Part shown: positions 24,674 to 33,265 of the stretch, piece by piece
Layout of the letters: each line of letters opens with the position of its first letter
How positions within the stretch are numbered: the first letter of the stretch is position 1
Assembly (NCBI GenBank): GCA_001795535.1
Contig: MGPK01000032.1
Span: 42,874 to 77,053, forward strand
Reading direction: 5' to 3'
Length of the DNA: 34,180 nucleotides
Source of the DNA: Deltaproteobacteria bacterium GWA2_54_12
GTDB lineage: Bacteria; Desulfobacterota; GWC2-55-46
Program-made: the position numbers and the translations under genes
Notes under the pieces: model-generated
What the model was told of the DNA's origin: nothing
The model's database searches: none
The model's input: the letters and a program-made list of their open reading frames with translations, nothing else

Positions 24674-26077
24674 ATGAAGAATCTCGCAGCTGTTGTCCTT
24701 GCGGCAGGCAAGGGCACAAGGATGAAGTCGGAAAAACCAAAGGTACTCCACATCGTGGCCGGGAAGCCGATGCTCTTTTTCCCGGTAAACCTCCTCAAAA
24801 ACTCGGGCGCTGGAAAGATAGTCCTGGTCGTGGGCTTCGGCTCTGAAGCCGTCGTAGAGGCCTTCAAGGATTACGGCCTCTCGTTCGTCACGCAGGAAGA
24901 GCAGCTCGGCACGGGGCACGCTGTCTCGTGCGCCTTGAAAGAGCTTCGCGATTTCACGGGCGATGTCCTCGTGCTCTCCGGAGATGTTCCGCTTATAAGG
25001 GAAGAGACCGTAAAGGCCCTGCTCGACCTTCACCGGAAGGGCGCAAAGGCAAAGGCGGCCATCTCTCTTGTCACTACAGTCGTTGAAAACCCCAAAGGCT
25101 ACGGCAGGATAGTGCGGGACGCCGACGGGGAGATAATACGGATAGTCGAGGAAAAGGACTGCAGCCCTCTCCAGAGGAAGATTCAGGAAGTAAATACCGG
25201 CATATACCTTTTCTCCGCCAGCTTCCTTCATGCCAACATCAAAAAACTCGGCAAAGAGAACGCGCAGGGCGAATATTATCTGCCTGACCTCGTGCACCTG
25301 GCCGTTGGCGAAGGCTTGAGGGTCGATTCAATATCTACACTTGATGCCACCGAAGTCATGGGCGTAAACAACAGGGTCGAGCTTGCCATAGCCGGAGAGC
25401 ACATGAGGGCTCGCATTAACGAGGCGCTCATGGTCTCGGGTGTGACAATAATAGACCCACGGGCCACCTATGTTGATTTCGGCGTAGCAGTCGGGGTCGA
25501 TACCGTCATATACCCGGGCGTGCGTCTAACAGGGGCGACCGTCATAGGCGCGAAGTGCGTCATAGAGGAAGGCTCTGTAATAACCTCGTCGAAAGTGGGC
25601 GACGGCTCGGCGATAAAGAGCTATTCCGTCATAGAAGATTCAGAGGTTGGAAAAGAAAATGCCATAGGCCCGTTCGCGAGGCTAAGGCCCAAGACCATTC
25701 TTGCCGATAAGGTAAGGATTGGCAATTTTGTGGAAGTGAAGAAAAGCTCGCTTGGAAAAGGCAGCAAGGCCAACCACCTCACCTATCTGGGCGATTCGGT
25801 CATAGGAGAGGGCGTCAACATCGGGGCTGGCACCATCACCTGCAACTACGACGGCACGAACAAGTCGGTTACGACTATAGAGGACGGCGCGTTCATCGGG
25901 AGCGATTCCCAACTTATCGCCCCTGTCACCGTTGGCAAGGGCGCTTATGTCGGCTCTGGCACGACGGTCACGAAGAATGTCCCAGCCGGGTCGCTCGTCA
26001 TAACAAGAGCGCCTGAAAAGGTAATAGAGGGCTGGGCCGGAAGAAAGTTCAAAGGCAAAGGCAAGGAGAAGGAATAA
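24674..26077 (+). CDS. glmU: Bifunctional N-acetylglucosamine-1-P uridyltransferase / glucosamine-1-P acetyltransferase
   Basis: A 467-residue cytoplasmic enzyme that makes UDP-GlcNAc for peptidoglycan and lipopolysaccharide. The N-terminal half is the nucleotidyltransferase (LAAGKGTRMKSEKPK at 9-23, then QLGTGHAV and LVLSGDVPL). The C-terminal half is a left-handed beta-helix of hexapeptide repeats that ends in the acetyltransferase site (KKSSLGKGSKANHLTYLGD, NIGAGTITCNYDG). Length and layout are normal. glmS starts one base after its stop, so the two steps of the pathway are tightly linked. I see no ribosome-binding sequence before the ATG. Confidence 0.97.
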   Translation: MKNLAAVVLAAGKGTRMKSEKPKVLHIVAGKPMLFFPVNLLKNSGAGKIVLVVGFGSEAVVEAFKDYGLSFVTQEEQLGTGHAVSCALKELRDFTGDVLVLSGDVPLIREETVKALLDLHRKGAKAKAAISLVTTVVENPKGYGRIVRDADGEIIRIVEEKDCSPLQRKIQEVNTGIYLFSASFLHANIKKLGKENAQGEYYLPDLVHLAVGEGLRVDSISTLDATEVMGVNNRVELAIAGEHMRARINEALMVSGVTIIDPRATYVDFGVAVGVDTVIYPGVRLTGATVIGAKCVIEEGSVITSSKVGDGSAIKSYSVIEDSEVGKENAIGPFARLRPKTILADKVRIGNFVEVKKSSLGKGSKANHLTYLGDSVIGEGVNIGAGTITCNYDGTNKSVTTIEDGAFIGSDSQLIAPVTVGKGAYVGSGTTVTKNVPAGSLVITRAPEKVIEGWAGRKFKGKGKEKE

Positions 26078-26078
26078 T

Positions 26079-27899
26079 ATGTGCGGCATCGTAGCTTATG
26101 TTGGCCCGAAGGACACTGTAGGAGTCCTCGTCGACGGCCTTAAAAGGCTCGAGTACAGGGGCTATGACTCTTCAGGCATAGCCGTTTTCAAGGGCGACAA
26201 GATAGAGTTGAGAAGGAGCGTCGGCAAGCTCCATAAGCTGTGCACTGAGCTCGATAAAAAGCCGCTCGACGGCAACATAGGCATCGGGCACACCCGCTGG
26301 GCTACCCACGGCCGGCCTTCCGAGCAGAACGCGCACCCGCACATCGAAGGCGGCGTGGCGGTCGTGCATAACGGCATAATAGAGAACTACCTCGCCCTGA
26401 AAGAAGAGCTCATGGCAGAGGGCGCGAAGTTCAAGTCAGAGACAGACACCGAGATATTGAGCCACCTAATATGCAGGGAGATAAAAAAGGGCAGGTCCCT
26501 TGTCGAGGCGGTGAGGGCATCGGTAAAGCTCGTGAAGGGCACTTACGCGCTGGCGGCCATGTGCGAAAGCGAGCCGGACAGGATAGTGGGCGCGCGCATG
26601 GAATGCCCGCTGATACTCGGCATAGGCGACGGTGAATCAGTACTCTCGTCCGACATACCGGCCATACTCAATATCACCCGGAAGGCCCTGTTCCTCAAGG
26701 ACGGCGAGATGGTCACCATCACAAAACAAGGGGCCCAAGTCGAGACCTTTGAAGGCGTAAAGGTCGACAGAAGCCCGACTGTCGTCAACTGGTCGCCCAT
26801 CATGGCCGAGAAGAACGGCTACAGGCATTTCATGCTCAAGGAGATATTCGAGCAACCCAGGGCCATAACAGATACCTTCAGGGGGATTGTCACCGAAGAG
26901 ACAGGCGATGTCTTCTTAAATAAATTTGATATACCGCTCGAAGATATAAAGAGGATATACCTTGTGGCGTGCGGCACATCCTGGCACGCGGCCCTTGTCG
27001 GCAAGTTCCTCATAGAGGAATTTTTTCAGGTCCCGACCGAGGTCGACCTCGCGTCCGAGTTCCGCTACAGAAGTCCGCTGGTCGACAAGAACTGCCTCGT
27101 GATCTCCGTCTCCCAGTCAGGCGAGACCGCCGATACGCTCGCGGCTGTTAAAGAGTGCAAGAGGAAAGGCGCGCGCACCATATCGATATGCAACGTCATG
27201 GAGTCGAGCCTCACGAGGGAGACCGAATGGTCGTTCATGACGCACGCCGGGCCCGAGATTGGCGTGGCTTCGACAAAGGCCTTTACGACCCAGCTCACTG
27301 CCTTCTACCTGCTGGCCCTGTACATGGGAAGGCGTTCCGGCAGGGTGAGTACTGACGCGGCGGTGGCCCTCGTGCAGGAGCTTGTAAGGCTTCCCAAGAA
27401 GCTCGATCAGGTTTTGGAGCAGGCCCCCGCGATAGAGTCTCTCGCGAAGAAATATTTCCACCTCCGTGATTTCATCTATCTGGGAAGGGGCCTTAACTAC
27501 CCCATAGCTTTAGAGGGGGCCTTGAAGCTCAAGGAGATTTCCTACATACACGCCGAGGGCTATGCCGCTGGCGAGATGAAGCATGGCCCCATAGCTCTTA
27601 TTGACGAGAACATGCCGGTCGTGGCAATGGCCCCGCGTGATGCGAGCTACCCCAAGATGCTCGGGAACATGGAAGAGGTTAAGGCAAGGGGAGGCCGCCT
27701 CATAGCTATAGTTAATGACGGAGACACCGAGGCATGCCAGAAGGCAGACGACTTAATATGTGTGCCGGAGGCGTCTTCACACTTGATGCCGATCATCATG
27801 TCAGTGCCCTTGCAGCTGCTGGCCTACCATATCGCAGTGCTGAAGGGCACGGATGTGGACCAGCCGAGGAATCTGGCCAAGAGCGTTACTGTCGAATAG
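26079..27899 (+). CDS. glmS: Glutamine-fructose-6-phosphate aminotransferase (isomerizing)
   Basis: A 606-residue enzyme that forms glucosamine-6-phosphate from fructose-6-phosphate and glutamine. The start MCGIVAYVG exposes the catalytic Cys after Met removal. The glutaminase domain (about 1-240) contains GIGHTRWATHG and VVHNGIIENY. Two SIS sugar-isomerase domains follow (CGTSWHAALVG, SQSGETADT, ASTKAFTTQ), and the C-terminus ends in LAKSVTVE, as in the family. It is one base downstream of glmU, so translation is coupled. No glmS-type ribozyme is evident upstream, as expected for a gene inside an operon. Confidence 0.98.
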   Translation: MCGIVAYVGPKDTVGVLVDGLKRLEYRGYDSSGIAVFKGDKIELRRSVGKLHKLCTELDKKPLDGNIGIGHTRWATHGRPSEQNAHPHIEGGVAVVHNGIIENYLALKEELMAEGAKFKSETDTEILSHLICREIKKGRSLVEAVRASVKLVKGTYALAAMCESEPDRIVGARMECPLILGIGDGESVLSSDIPAILNITRKALFLKDGEMVTITKQGAQVETFEGVKVDRSPTVVNWSPIMAEKNGYRHFMLKEIFEQPRAITDTFRGIVTEETGDVFLNKFDIPLEDIKRIYLVACGTSWHAALVGKFLIEEFFQVPTEVDLASEFRYRSPLVDKNCLVISVSQSGETADTLAAVKECKRKGARTISICNVMESSLTRETEWSFMTHAGPEIGVASTKAFTTQLTAFYLLALYMGRRSGRVSTDAAVALVQELVRLPKKLDQVLEQAPAIESLAKKYFHLRDFIYLGRGLNYPIALEGALKLKEISYIHAEGYAAGEMKHGPIALIDENMPVVAMAPRDASYPKMLGNMEEVKARGGRLIAIVNDGDTEACQKADDLICVPEASSHLMPIIMSVPLQLLAYHIAVLKGTDVDQPRNLAKSVTVE

Positions 27900-27906
27900 C
27901 TATCTT

Positions 27907-28038
27907 TAAAAATTGCCATTTTTCCCGATATCTGTGTCAGGGCGGAAATAAAAATGCTCACATATTTTCATATATGCTGCGCTTTTTATTTCCGCCCTTC
28001 CTTGATCTCGGAAAAAATATCTAATTTTTAGAGGCAGC
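27907..28038. repeat. Palindromic element B, full-length copy (after glmS)
   Basis: The most complete copy, about 130 bp. An outer pair AAAAATTGCCATTTTTCCCGA / CTCGGAAAAAATATCTAATTTTT encloses a perfect 15-bp inner stem, GGGCGGAAATAAAAA (27940-27954) with its complement at 27983-27997, and a loop of 28 bases. It starts 8 bp after the glmS stop. Confidence 0.85.
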
Positions 28039-28110
28039 AATAATCCTTCCATCTCATCCTTATCATTTTTCCCAATTCCAAATGAATATATGCGCCCGTA
28101 CCTATTGTCC

Positions 28111-28188
28111 TATATGCTGCGCTTTTTATTTCCGCCCTTCCTTGACTTCAGAAAAAATAGCTGTTTTTTAGAAGCGGCAATAACAATC
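28111..28188. repeat. Second right half of element B (direct repeat)
   Basis: About 78 bp that closely repeat 27971-28047 (TATATGCTGCGCTTTTTATT to GGCAATAACAATCC), offset by 140 bp. Only the right half is present, so the inner stem cannot form within it. The gap 27900-28273 between glmS and plsY otherwise holds only the plsY promoter. Confidence 0.85.
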
Positions 28189-28207
28189 CCCTCCCAATCC
28201 TATTCAT

Positions 28208-28237
28208 TTGCCTAATCACATTTTCAGGTGATATAAT
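28208..28237 (+). promoter_or_regulatory. Probable sigma-70 promoter of plsY
   Basis: TTGCCT at 28208-28213 and a consensus TATAAT at 28232-28237 are separated by 18 bp. The expected start near 28244 leaves a 30-base leader before the chosen plsY ATG at 28274. Confidence 0.55.
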
Positions 28238-28273
28238 ACGCCGGTTTTATGAATTCATTTGGCAGGCGTATTT

Positions 28274-28879
28274 ATGGACCGCACGACCGTTTACATTGTT
28301 TTCATAATCGCGGCTTACCTTATCGGCTCGATACCGACAGGCATAGTCATCTCAAAGGTCATGGGCAAAGGCGACCCGAGAAAGTCCGGGAGCGGCAACA
28401 TCGGGGCAACGAATGTCGGGCGCACTTCAGGCAAGCTCGCCGGGATATTGACCCTTTTGGGAGATGTATTGAAGGGCGGCGTCCCGGTGTTCTTAGCTTT
28501 TCAGTTCTACCATGAAAGCCTTTTCGTAAGCCTCGTCGGGCTCGCGGCCTTTCTGGGCCATCTTTTCCCGGTCTATCTCGGCTTCAAGGGAGGCAAGGGG
28601 GTTGCGACAGGCCTGGGCGTCATGGTCGTAATCTGCCCGCTCGCGACACTATTGAGCGCGGTCGTATTCGTTGTCGTGGCGTATTTGAAGAGATATGTCT
28701 CTCTCGCCTCGATGATAGCGGCGGCCATGCTGCCGGTATTCATGTCTTTTTTCCCGAGAGGCAGGAATTATGTCGGCATGGGCGTTGTGGTGGCTGTTCT
28801 CATAATATGGAAGCACAAAGACAATATAAAGCGTCTCGTTGCGGGAACTGAAAACAGGATAGGCGGCAAGAAACAATAA
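28274..28879 (+). CDS. plsY: Acyl-phosphate glycerol-3-phosphate acyltransferase PlsY
   Basis: A 201-residue inner-membrane enzyme with five or more hydrophobic segments that transfers an acyl group from acyl-phosphate to glycerol-3-phosphate, the first step of phospholipid synthesis. The family motifs are clear: GSIPTGIVISK, GSGNIGATNVGR followed by LLGDVLKG, and the GHLFPVYLGFKGGKGVATG loop. The ATG at 28274 was chosen over an in-frame TTG at 28259, because the product then begins directly before the first membrane segment. No plsX is in the window. Confidence 0.95.
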   Translation: MDRTTVYIVFIIAAYLIGSIPTGIVISKVMGKGDPRKSGSGNIGATNVGRTSGKLAGILTLLGDVLKGGVPVFLAFQFYHESLFVSLVGLAAFLGHLFPVYLGFKGGKGVATGLGVMVVICPLATLLSAVVFVVVAYLKRYVSLASMIAAAMLPVFMSFFPRGRNYVGMGVVVAVLIIWKHKDNIKRLVAGTENRIGGKKQ

Positions 28880-28895
28880 TCCGCAAGGGTTGATA

Positions 28896-29054
28896 ATGCG
28901 TAAGGTGCATATATATCTATTAGGTGTGGCTTCCCTTGGGTTGGCGTATGAGCTTTTGAAAGCGGCGATCCCCAGCAAACCGCTCTTTTTTGCCATTGCT
29001 GTAATTTATTTAATTGTCCTCCGTTTAATCGCAGAGCGTTTTGGGCGGCAATAG
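28896..29054 (+). CDS. Small membrane protein (52 residues), hypothetical
   Basis: A short frame begins at ATG 28896, with AAGGG 6 bases upstream, and ends at TAG 29052-29054. The product has two hydrophobic stretches (YLLGVASLGLAYELL and PLFFAIAVIYLIVLRLIAERF) around a short Pro/Lys turn, and basic residues at both ends, so it could be a two-segment membrane hairpin. It starts 16 bp after plsY on the same strand and would be co-transcribed. I know no family for it. The good ribosome site and the membrane-like composition argue for a real gene; the size argues for caution. Confidence 0.55.
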   Translation: MRKVHIYLLGVASLGLAYELLKAAIPSKPLFFAIAVIYLIVLRLIAERFGRQ

Positions 29055-29063
29055 AGAAACCAA

Positions 29064-30074
29064 TCACGGCACATAACTTCCCCCATGCTCCACGATCTTC
29101 AACTCCACTCCCGAATCTTTTCTGTAAACCTCTTTCAATCGCCTGACCGGAAGGTCCAAAGGTTCATCCGATAGGTCGAATGTCCCCCAGTGTATTGGCA
29201 CGAACACTCGGGCCTTGAGCTCTTTGGCAGCCTTTAACGCCTCTTCCGGGTTCATGTGGTTTTCTTTCATGAACCAGCGCGGCTCATAGGCCCCTATAGG
29301 CCCGAAAAAGACATCAACCGGGCCGTACTTTTCGCCTATATCCCTGAAGCCGCTGAAATAGCCCGAATCTCCGACCCAATAGTATTTTTTCCCGTTTCGC
29401 TCAATAAGAAAGCTGCACCAGAGCATCCTGTTCCCGTCGGAAAGCATCCGCTTTGACCAGTGCTGGACAGGAAGAGAAGTTATCTTCACGCCGCCGTAAG
29501 AGTACTCTTCAGACCAGTCTACGGTGGCGTGCCGCGTTATGCCGAGAGAGTTGAAATAGCCCTTGTAGCCGGGCCCGGTCACGAAAAACGGGTCAAACCG
29601 CTCTTTGAGGAATTTTACGCTCTTCGTGTCCAGGTGGTCGTAATGGCCGTGGGAGATAAGCACGATATCGACCTTGGGGAGGCTTGTCGGGTCTATGGGC
29701 AGAGGGGTCTGTCTTTTTACGAGGAAGTTCACATCCCACAAGACAGGGTCTGTCATTATTACGAGGCCGCCCACGCGCATCAGCACGGTTGAGTGGCCCA
29801 GCCAGACAAACCAGTCGCCTTTTTGCTTTTCAAGGGCCTGAAAATCTGGCTTCTGGACGCGGAACTCCGGCTTTTTCTTTTTTTCTTCCTTGTACGGGTT
29901 GTCCGAGAACTTCCATTTGAGGAAATCGAAGAAAGAACGGCCTTCTTCGCCTAGCCAGGGGTTGTAGAACCTGCCGTCTTTATCGACCGGCGCTTTCCTC
30001 AATGCGGGCTCCTCAGCAAGGGCGCTAAACGGCGCGAGCAGGATTATTATAAGTATGAGGGCTCTCAGTGTCAT
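29064..30074 (-). CDS. Exported metallo-beta-lactamase-fold hydrolase (UlaG/NAPE-PLD-like)
   Basis: A 336-residue protein with a signal peptide (LILIIILLAPFSALA, cleavage near residue 20), so it is probably periplasmic. The fold marks are GHSTVLMRVGGLVIMTDPVL, the metal-binding HGHYDHLD (both zinc sites), a VGDSGYF strand with another metal-binding Asp, and the final VPIHWGTF with the last His ligand. This arrangement is that of the NAPE-phospholipase D / UlaG branch, for which a phospholipid or lactone substrate is known in some members; the substrate here is open. GGAG lies 5 bases before the ATG. Its neighbours give no clue. Confidence 0.88.
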   Translation of the reverse strand: MTLRALILIIILLAPFSALAEEPALRKAPVDKDGRFYNPWLGEEGRSFFDFLKWKFSDNPYKEEKKKKPEFRVQKPDFQALEKQKGDWFVWLGHSTVLMRVGGLVIMTDPVLWDVNFLVKRQTPLPIDPTSLPKVDIVLISHGHYDHLDTKSVKFLKERFDPFFVTGPGYKGYFNSLGITRHATVDWSEEYSYGGVKITSLPVQHWSKRMLSDGNRMLWCSFLIERNGKKYYWVGDSGYFSGFRDIGEKYGPVDVFFGPIGAYEPRWFMKENHMNPEEALKAAKELKARVFVPIHWGTFDLSDEPLDLPVRRLKEVYRKDSGVELKIVEHGGSYVP

Positions 30075-30168
30075 CGTAACTCCAATGAGTATAACAGAGT
30101 CGGCCTGTTGCTTGAAGCTTTTGACATGGAGGCAGGGTGGAGGAACAAGATATTACCCTCCCCTCTAT

Positions 30169-30189
30169 CCCCTCCCATCGAGGGAGGGG
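30169..30189. repeat. CCCCTCCC/GGGAGGGG hairpin
   Basis: A perfect 8-bp inverted repeat with a 5-base loop lies inside a longer pyrimidine/purine tract, between the divergent hydrolase and glnB genes. No U-tract follows, and both genes point away from it, so it is not a terminator for either. Confidence 0.6.
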
Positions 30190-30228
30190 AGGTTTAGATA
30201 GATAAAGTATGGATGATTCATCGGCTGA

Positions 30229-30245
30229 TGCGCGTTTTCTGTGCA
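30229..30245 (+). promoter_or_regulatory. Possible NtrC binding site upstream of glnB
   Basis: TGCGCGTTTTCTGTGCA matches 9 of the 12 defined positions of the NtrC dyad TGCACC-N5-GGTGCA. It lies about 115 bp upstream of the start expected from the sigma-54 promoter, within the normal range for an enhancer site. Confidence 0.45.
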
Positions 30246-30325
30246 GGCGTTTGGCTGGCTGCCTCTTTTTTAGGCTGAAAGGCCTGTCTTAGGGGCAAAA
30301 AAAGCTGTTTTTTTGAAGAAAAACA

Positions 30326-30341
30326 CGGCACGGTTATTGCT
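30326..30341 (+). promoter_or_regulatory. Sigma-54 promoter of glnB
   Basis: CGGCACGGTTATTGCT fits the RpoN consensus TGGCACG-N4-TTGCW at every defined position except the first base; the invariant GG (-24) and GC (-12) are present. The start should be near 30352, giving a leader of about 107 bases. It probably drives glnB and glnA together under nitrogen control. The rest of 30075-30458 shows no gene. Confidence 0.8.
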
Positions 30342-30392
30342 TTTGTATATTGGTCAAGCAAGCGGGCAAATTGGCCTGCCTTTAGGCTTTAA

Positions 30393-30797
<405 letters not shown>

Positions 30798-30921
30798 CAG
30801 GCTGCTGAAAAATGCCCATCTGCGTTGTCGTCTTCGGCGCGAGTTAATTGCGGCGTACTACAAAAGTACGCCTCATTCCTCGCGCCTCGACTCCTAGCAT
30901 CTGGACCTTTTTGAGCAGCCT
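30798..30921. repeat. Palindromic element A, copy 3 (between glnB and glnA)
   Basis: It begins at the base after the glnB stop. The ends are CAGGCTGCT and AGCAGCCT. The inner hairpin is perfect: GCGTACT (30853-30859), loop ACAAA, AGTACGC (30865-30871), followed by the core CTCATTCCTCG. Confidence 0.88.
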
Positions 30922-30994
30922 TAACTAAATTGGTTTTGTTTCAGCACTGCCAAGCAGTTATTCCATACCGGATACATAATAAGGAGGTTCTGTA

Positions 30995-32407
30995 ATGACG
31001 CCGAAGGATGTACTTAAGCTTTCACAGGAAAAGAACGCCAAGATGGTCGATTTCAAGTTCCTTGACTTCGTAGGCATCTGGCAGCACTTCTCAGTGCCGG
31101 TCAGCGAGCTCTCCGAGGACATCTTTGAGGAGGGTCTCGGTTTTGACGGCTCCAGCATCAGGGGCTGGCAGCCGATCCACGCCAGCGACATGCTCGTCAT
31201 GCCCGACCCGGCCACGGCCATAATGGACCCGTTCCACGAAACGCCTTCCCTGAGCATCATATGCAACATAGTCGACCCCATAACCAAGGAGCCCTACTCC
31301 AGGGACCCCAGGAACATCGCCATGAAGGCAGAGGCGTACCTGAAGTCCACCGGCATAGGCGATGTCGCCTACTTCGGCCCTGAGCCCGAGTTCTTCATAT
31401 TCGACGACATCAGGTACAGCCAGGGCGCCAACCACGGCTACTACCACATTGATTCCGTCGAAGGCGTCTGGAACACCGGCAGGGAAGAGGGCCCGAACCT
31501 CGGTTACAAGCCCAGGCACAAGGAAGGCTACTTCCCGGTGCCCCCGACCGACAGCCAGGAAGACATCCGCTCCGAGATGTGCATGGTCATGGAGAGCGTC
31601 GGCATACGCGTGGAAAGGCAGCACCACGAGGTCGCCACAGCCGGTCAGGCCGAGATAGACATGCGCTTCGACAGCCTCGTCAGGATGGGCGACAAGCTCA
31701 TGTGGTTCAAGTACATAGTGAAGAATGTCGCGAAGAGGTGGGGCAAGACCGTAACATTCATGCCCAAGCCCATCTTCGGCGACAACGGCAGCGGCATGCA
31801 TGTGCACCAGTCGATATGGAAGGCCGGAAAGCCCCTTTTCGCGGGCAACGAGTACGGCGGCATGAGCGAGATGGCCCTTTACTACATAGGCGGCATATTG
31901 AAGCACGCCAGGGCCCTGAACGCGTTCTGCAACCCCGGCACTAACTCCTACAGGCGTCTGGTCCCCGGCTATGAGGCCCCCATCAACCTGGCGTACTCCA
32001 GCAGGAACCGTTCGGCCTCGGTGAGGATACCGATGTACTCGCCTTCGCCCAAGTCCAAGAGGATAGAGGTGAGGTTCCCTGACCCGTCATGCAACGGCTA
32101 CCTGGCCTGCGCCGCCATGCTCATGGCCGGCCTGGACGGCATACAGAACAAGATACATCCGGGCGAGCCCCTTGACAAGGACATCTACGGGCTCGCGCCT
32201 GAAGAGCTCGCCAAGATACCTTCAGCCTGCGGTTCTCTTGAAGAGGCCCTCGACGCATTGAAGGCCGACCACGAGTTCCTCATGAAGGGAGATGTCTTCA
32301 CCCAGGATGTCATCGACACCTGGATAGAGTACAAGAAGAAAGCCGAGCTCGACCCCATCAGGCTCCGCCCGGTGCCGTATGAGTTCTTCCTGTACTACGA
32401 CTGCTAA
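30995..32407 (+). CDS. glnA: Glutamine synthetase type I
   Basis: A 470-residue GSI subunit (dodecamer) that makes glutamine from glutamate, ammonia and ATP. Characteristic segments are FDGSSIRGW near the start, the metal-binding [11 protein letters not shown], the ATP/glutamate region [29 protein letters not shown] and the NRSASVRIP loop. The adenylylation site, Tyr397 in E. coli, is Y398 here ([10 protein letters not shown]), so control by GlnE is likely. AGGAGG precedes the ATG. It is probably expressed from the sigma-54 promoter upstream of glnB. Confidence 0.98.
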   Translation: MTPKDVLKLSQEKNAKMVDFKFLDFVGIWQHFSVPVSELSEDIFEEGLGFDGSSIRGWQPIHASDMLVMPDPATAIMDPFHETPSLSIICNIVDPITKEPYSRDPRNIAMKAEAYLKSTGIGDVAYFGPEPEFFIFDDIRYSQGANHGYYHIDSVEGVWNTGREEGPNLGYKPRHKEGYFPVPPTDSQEDIRSEMCMVMESVGIRVERQHHEVATAGQAEIDMRFDSLVRMGDKLMWFKYIVKNVAKRWGKTVTFMPKPIFGDNGSGMHVHQSIWKAGKPLFAGNEYGGMSEMALYYIGGILKHARALNAFCNPGTNSYRRLVPGYEAPINLAYSSRNRSASVRIPMYSPSPKSKRIEVRFPDPSCNGYLACAAMLMAGLDGIQNKIHPGEPLDKDIYGLAPEELAKIPSACGSLEEALDALKADHEFLMKGDVFTQDVIDTWIEYKKKAELDPIRLRPVPYEFFLYYDC

Positions 32408-32413
32408 GGCTTA

Positions 32414-32535
32414 CGGCTTCTTAATAAGCCCATCTGCGTCGTTGTCAGCGTAGCGCGTCAATGCGGCGTACAAAAAGAGTACGCCGCATTCCTTGCTCCT
32501 CGACGAGAAGCATCTGGAGCTTTTTAAGCAGCCTG
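32414..32535. repeat. Palindromic element A, copy 4 (after glnA)
   Basis: The left end is more diverged (CGGCTTCTTAATAAGCCC) and the right end is AAGCAGCCTG. The inner hairpin is the longest of the four, a perfect 10-bp stem TGCGGCGTAC (32462-32471) and GTACGCCGCA (32479-32488). In this copy the CTCATTCC core has become CGCATTCC, a change that keeps the longer stem paired. Confidence 0.85.
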
Positions 32536-32565
32536 AACAAGACAGGTTCTTTAGTAATCTTCTAA

Positions 32566-32607
32566 AATAAAAAGCCCCGCTGCCTTCCGGCAGCGGGGCT
32601 TTTTATT
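32566..32607. terminator. Bidirectional rho-independent terminator
   Basis: A perfect 19-bp inverted repeat (32566-32584 and 32589-32607, loop TTCC) has a GC core, AGCCCCGCTGCC, flanked by A-tracts on one side and T-tracts on the other. It can end both the glnA transcript (+) and the convergent gene at 32612-33100 (-). Confidence 0.95.
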
Positions 32608-32611
32608 ATCT

Positions 32612-33100
32612 TCAGTCGCGGTCGCGCCCGTGTTTTTTATGCTCTTTGTGTTCCCTGTGCTCGCGCTTGTGTTCCTTCCATTCGCGCCTGCTTTCCCAGT
32701 GTTTTTTCTCTTCCCATTCCTTCCAGTGCTTCTTGACATGGCCGGGAGGCATCCGTTCGAGGCCCGGAGGCAGGTCCCTGTAGCGGACAGGGAGACTTCT
32801 TAACGCCCTCGGCGTCTTATCGAAGCTTATTATTATCCACGGGCCGCCAAAGTCGTCCGCCCTGTACCATCTCCGCCCGTGCGACCTCCACCAGTGGCCC
32901 CTGTAGAAAAAGAGATCTTCGTCCAGGTCAGGGGCGATATAGACATAGGTCCCGGGGATGACGACTACCGCCGGAGGTGCGACTACCGCGATTTTGGGGA
33001 GGCCTATGCCGATATTTATGTTTACTTCCGCTTTTGCCGGAGATGCTGAAAGGGCCGCGAAAATGATCCCGGCTGCGAAAACTGGCAGATATCTTTTCAT
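32612..33100 (-). CDS. Exported protein with His/Lys-rich C-terminal tail, hypothetical
   Basis: A 162-residue protein with a clear signal peptide (MKRYLPVFAAGIIFAALSASPAKA, cut after about residue 24). A small beta-rich middle follows (VVIPGTYVYIAPDLDEDLFFYRGHWWRSHGRRWYRADDFGGPW), a pattern I recall from uncharacterised exported proteins of deltaproteobacteria. The last 50 residues are almost entirely charged, dominated by Lys, Glu, His and Arg (WKEHKREHREHKEHKK), and could bind metal or polyanions. The function is unknown. It ends 5 bp from the shared terminator. Confidence 0.75.
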   Translation of the reverse strand: MKRYLPVFAAGIIFAALSASPAKAEVNINIGIGLPKIAVVAPPAVVVIPGTYVYIAPDLDEDLFFYRGHWWRSHGRRWYRADDFGGPWIIISFDKTPRALRSLPVRYRDLPPGLERMPPGHVKKHWKEWEEKKHWESRREWKEHKREHREHKEHKKHGRDRD

Positions 33101-33182
33101 GGATAAGACTCCTCTTTGAGATTAGCTGAATCTACACCCGCAGGATTGGGAAGTATGTGACAAAAGGCACGCCAGCGGCGTA

Positions 33183-33210
33183 TTGACATGGGGCAGGGTT
33201 ACTATAGACT
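33183..33210 (+). promoter_or_regulatory. Possible promoter of the Cache-domain gene
   Basis: TTGACA at 33183-33188 and TAGACT at 33205-33210 are separated by 16 bp. The expected start near 33217 lies about 50 bases before the ATG at 33266. Confidence 0.4.
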
Positions 33211-33265
33211 CGGAATAGCCGGTTTTGCGACTTTTTCCCCTTACAAGCAAGGGAGAGATACCCTG

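Noticed and set aside
27907-28188. CRISPR array after glmS
   Set aside because: Only two long partial repeats are present, with no regular short repeats or spacers, and no cas gene is nearby.
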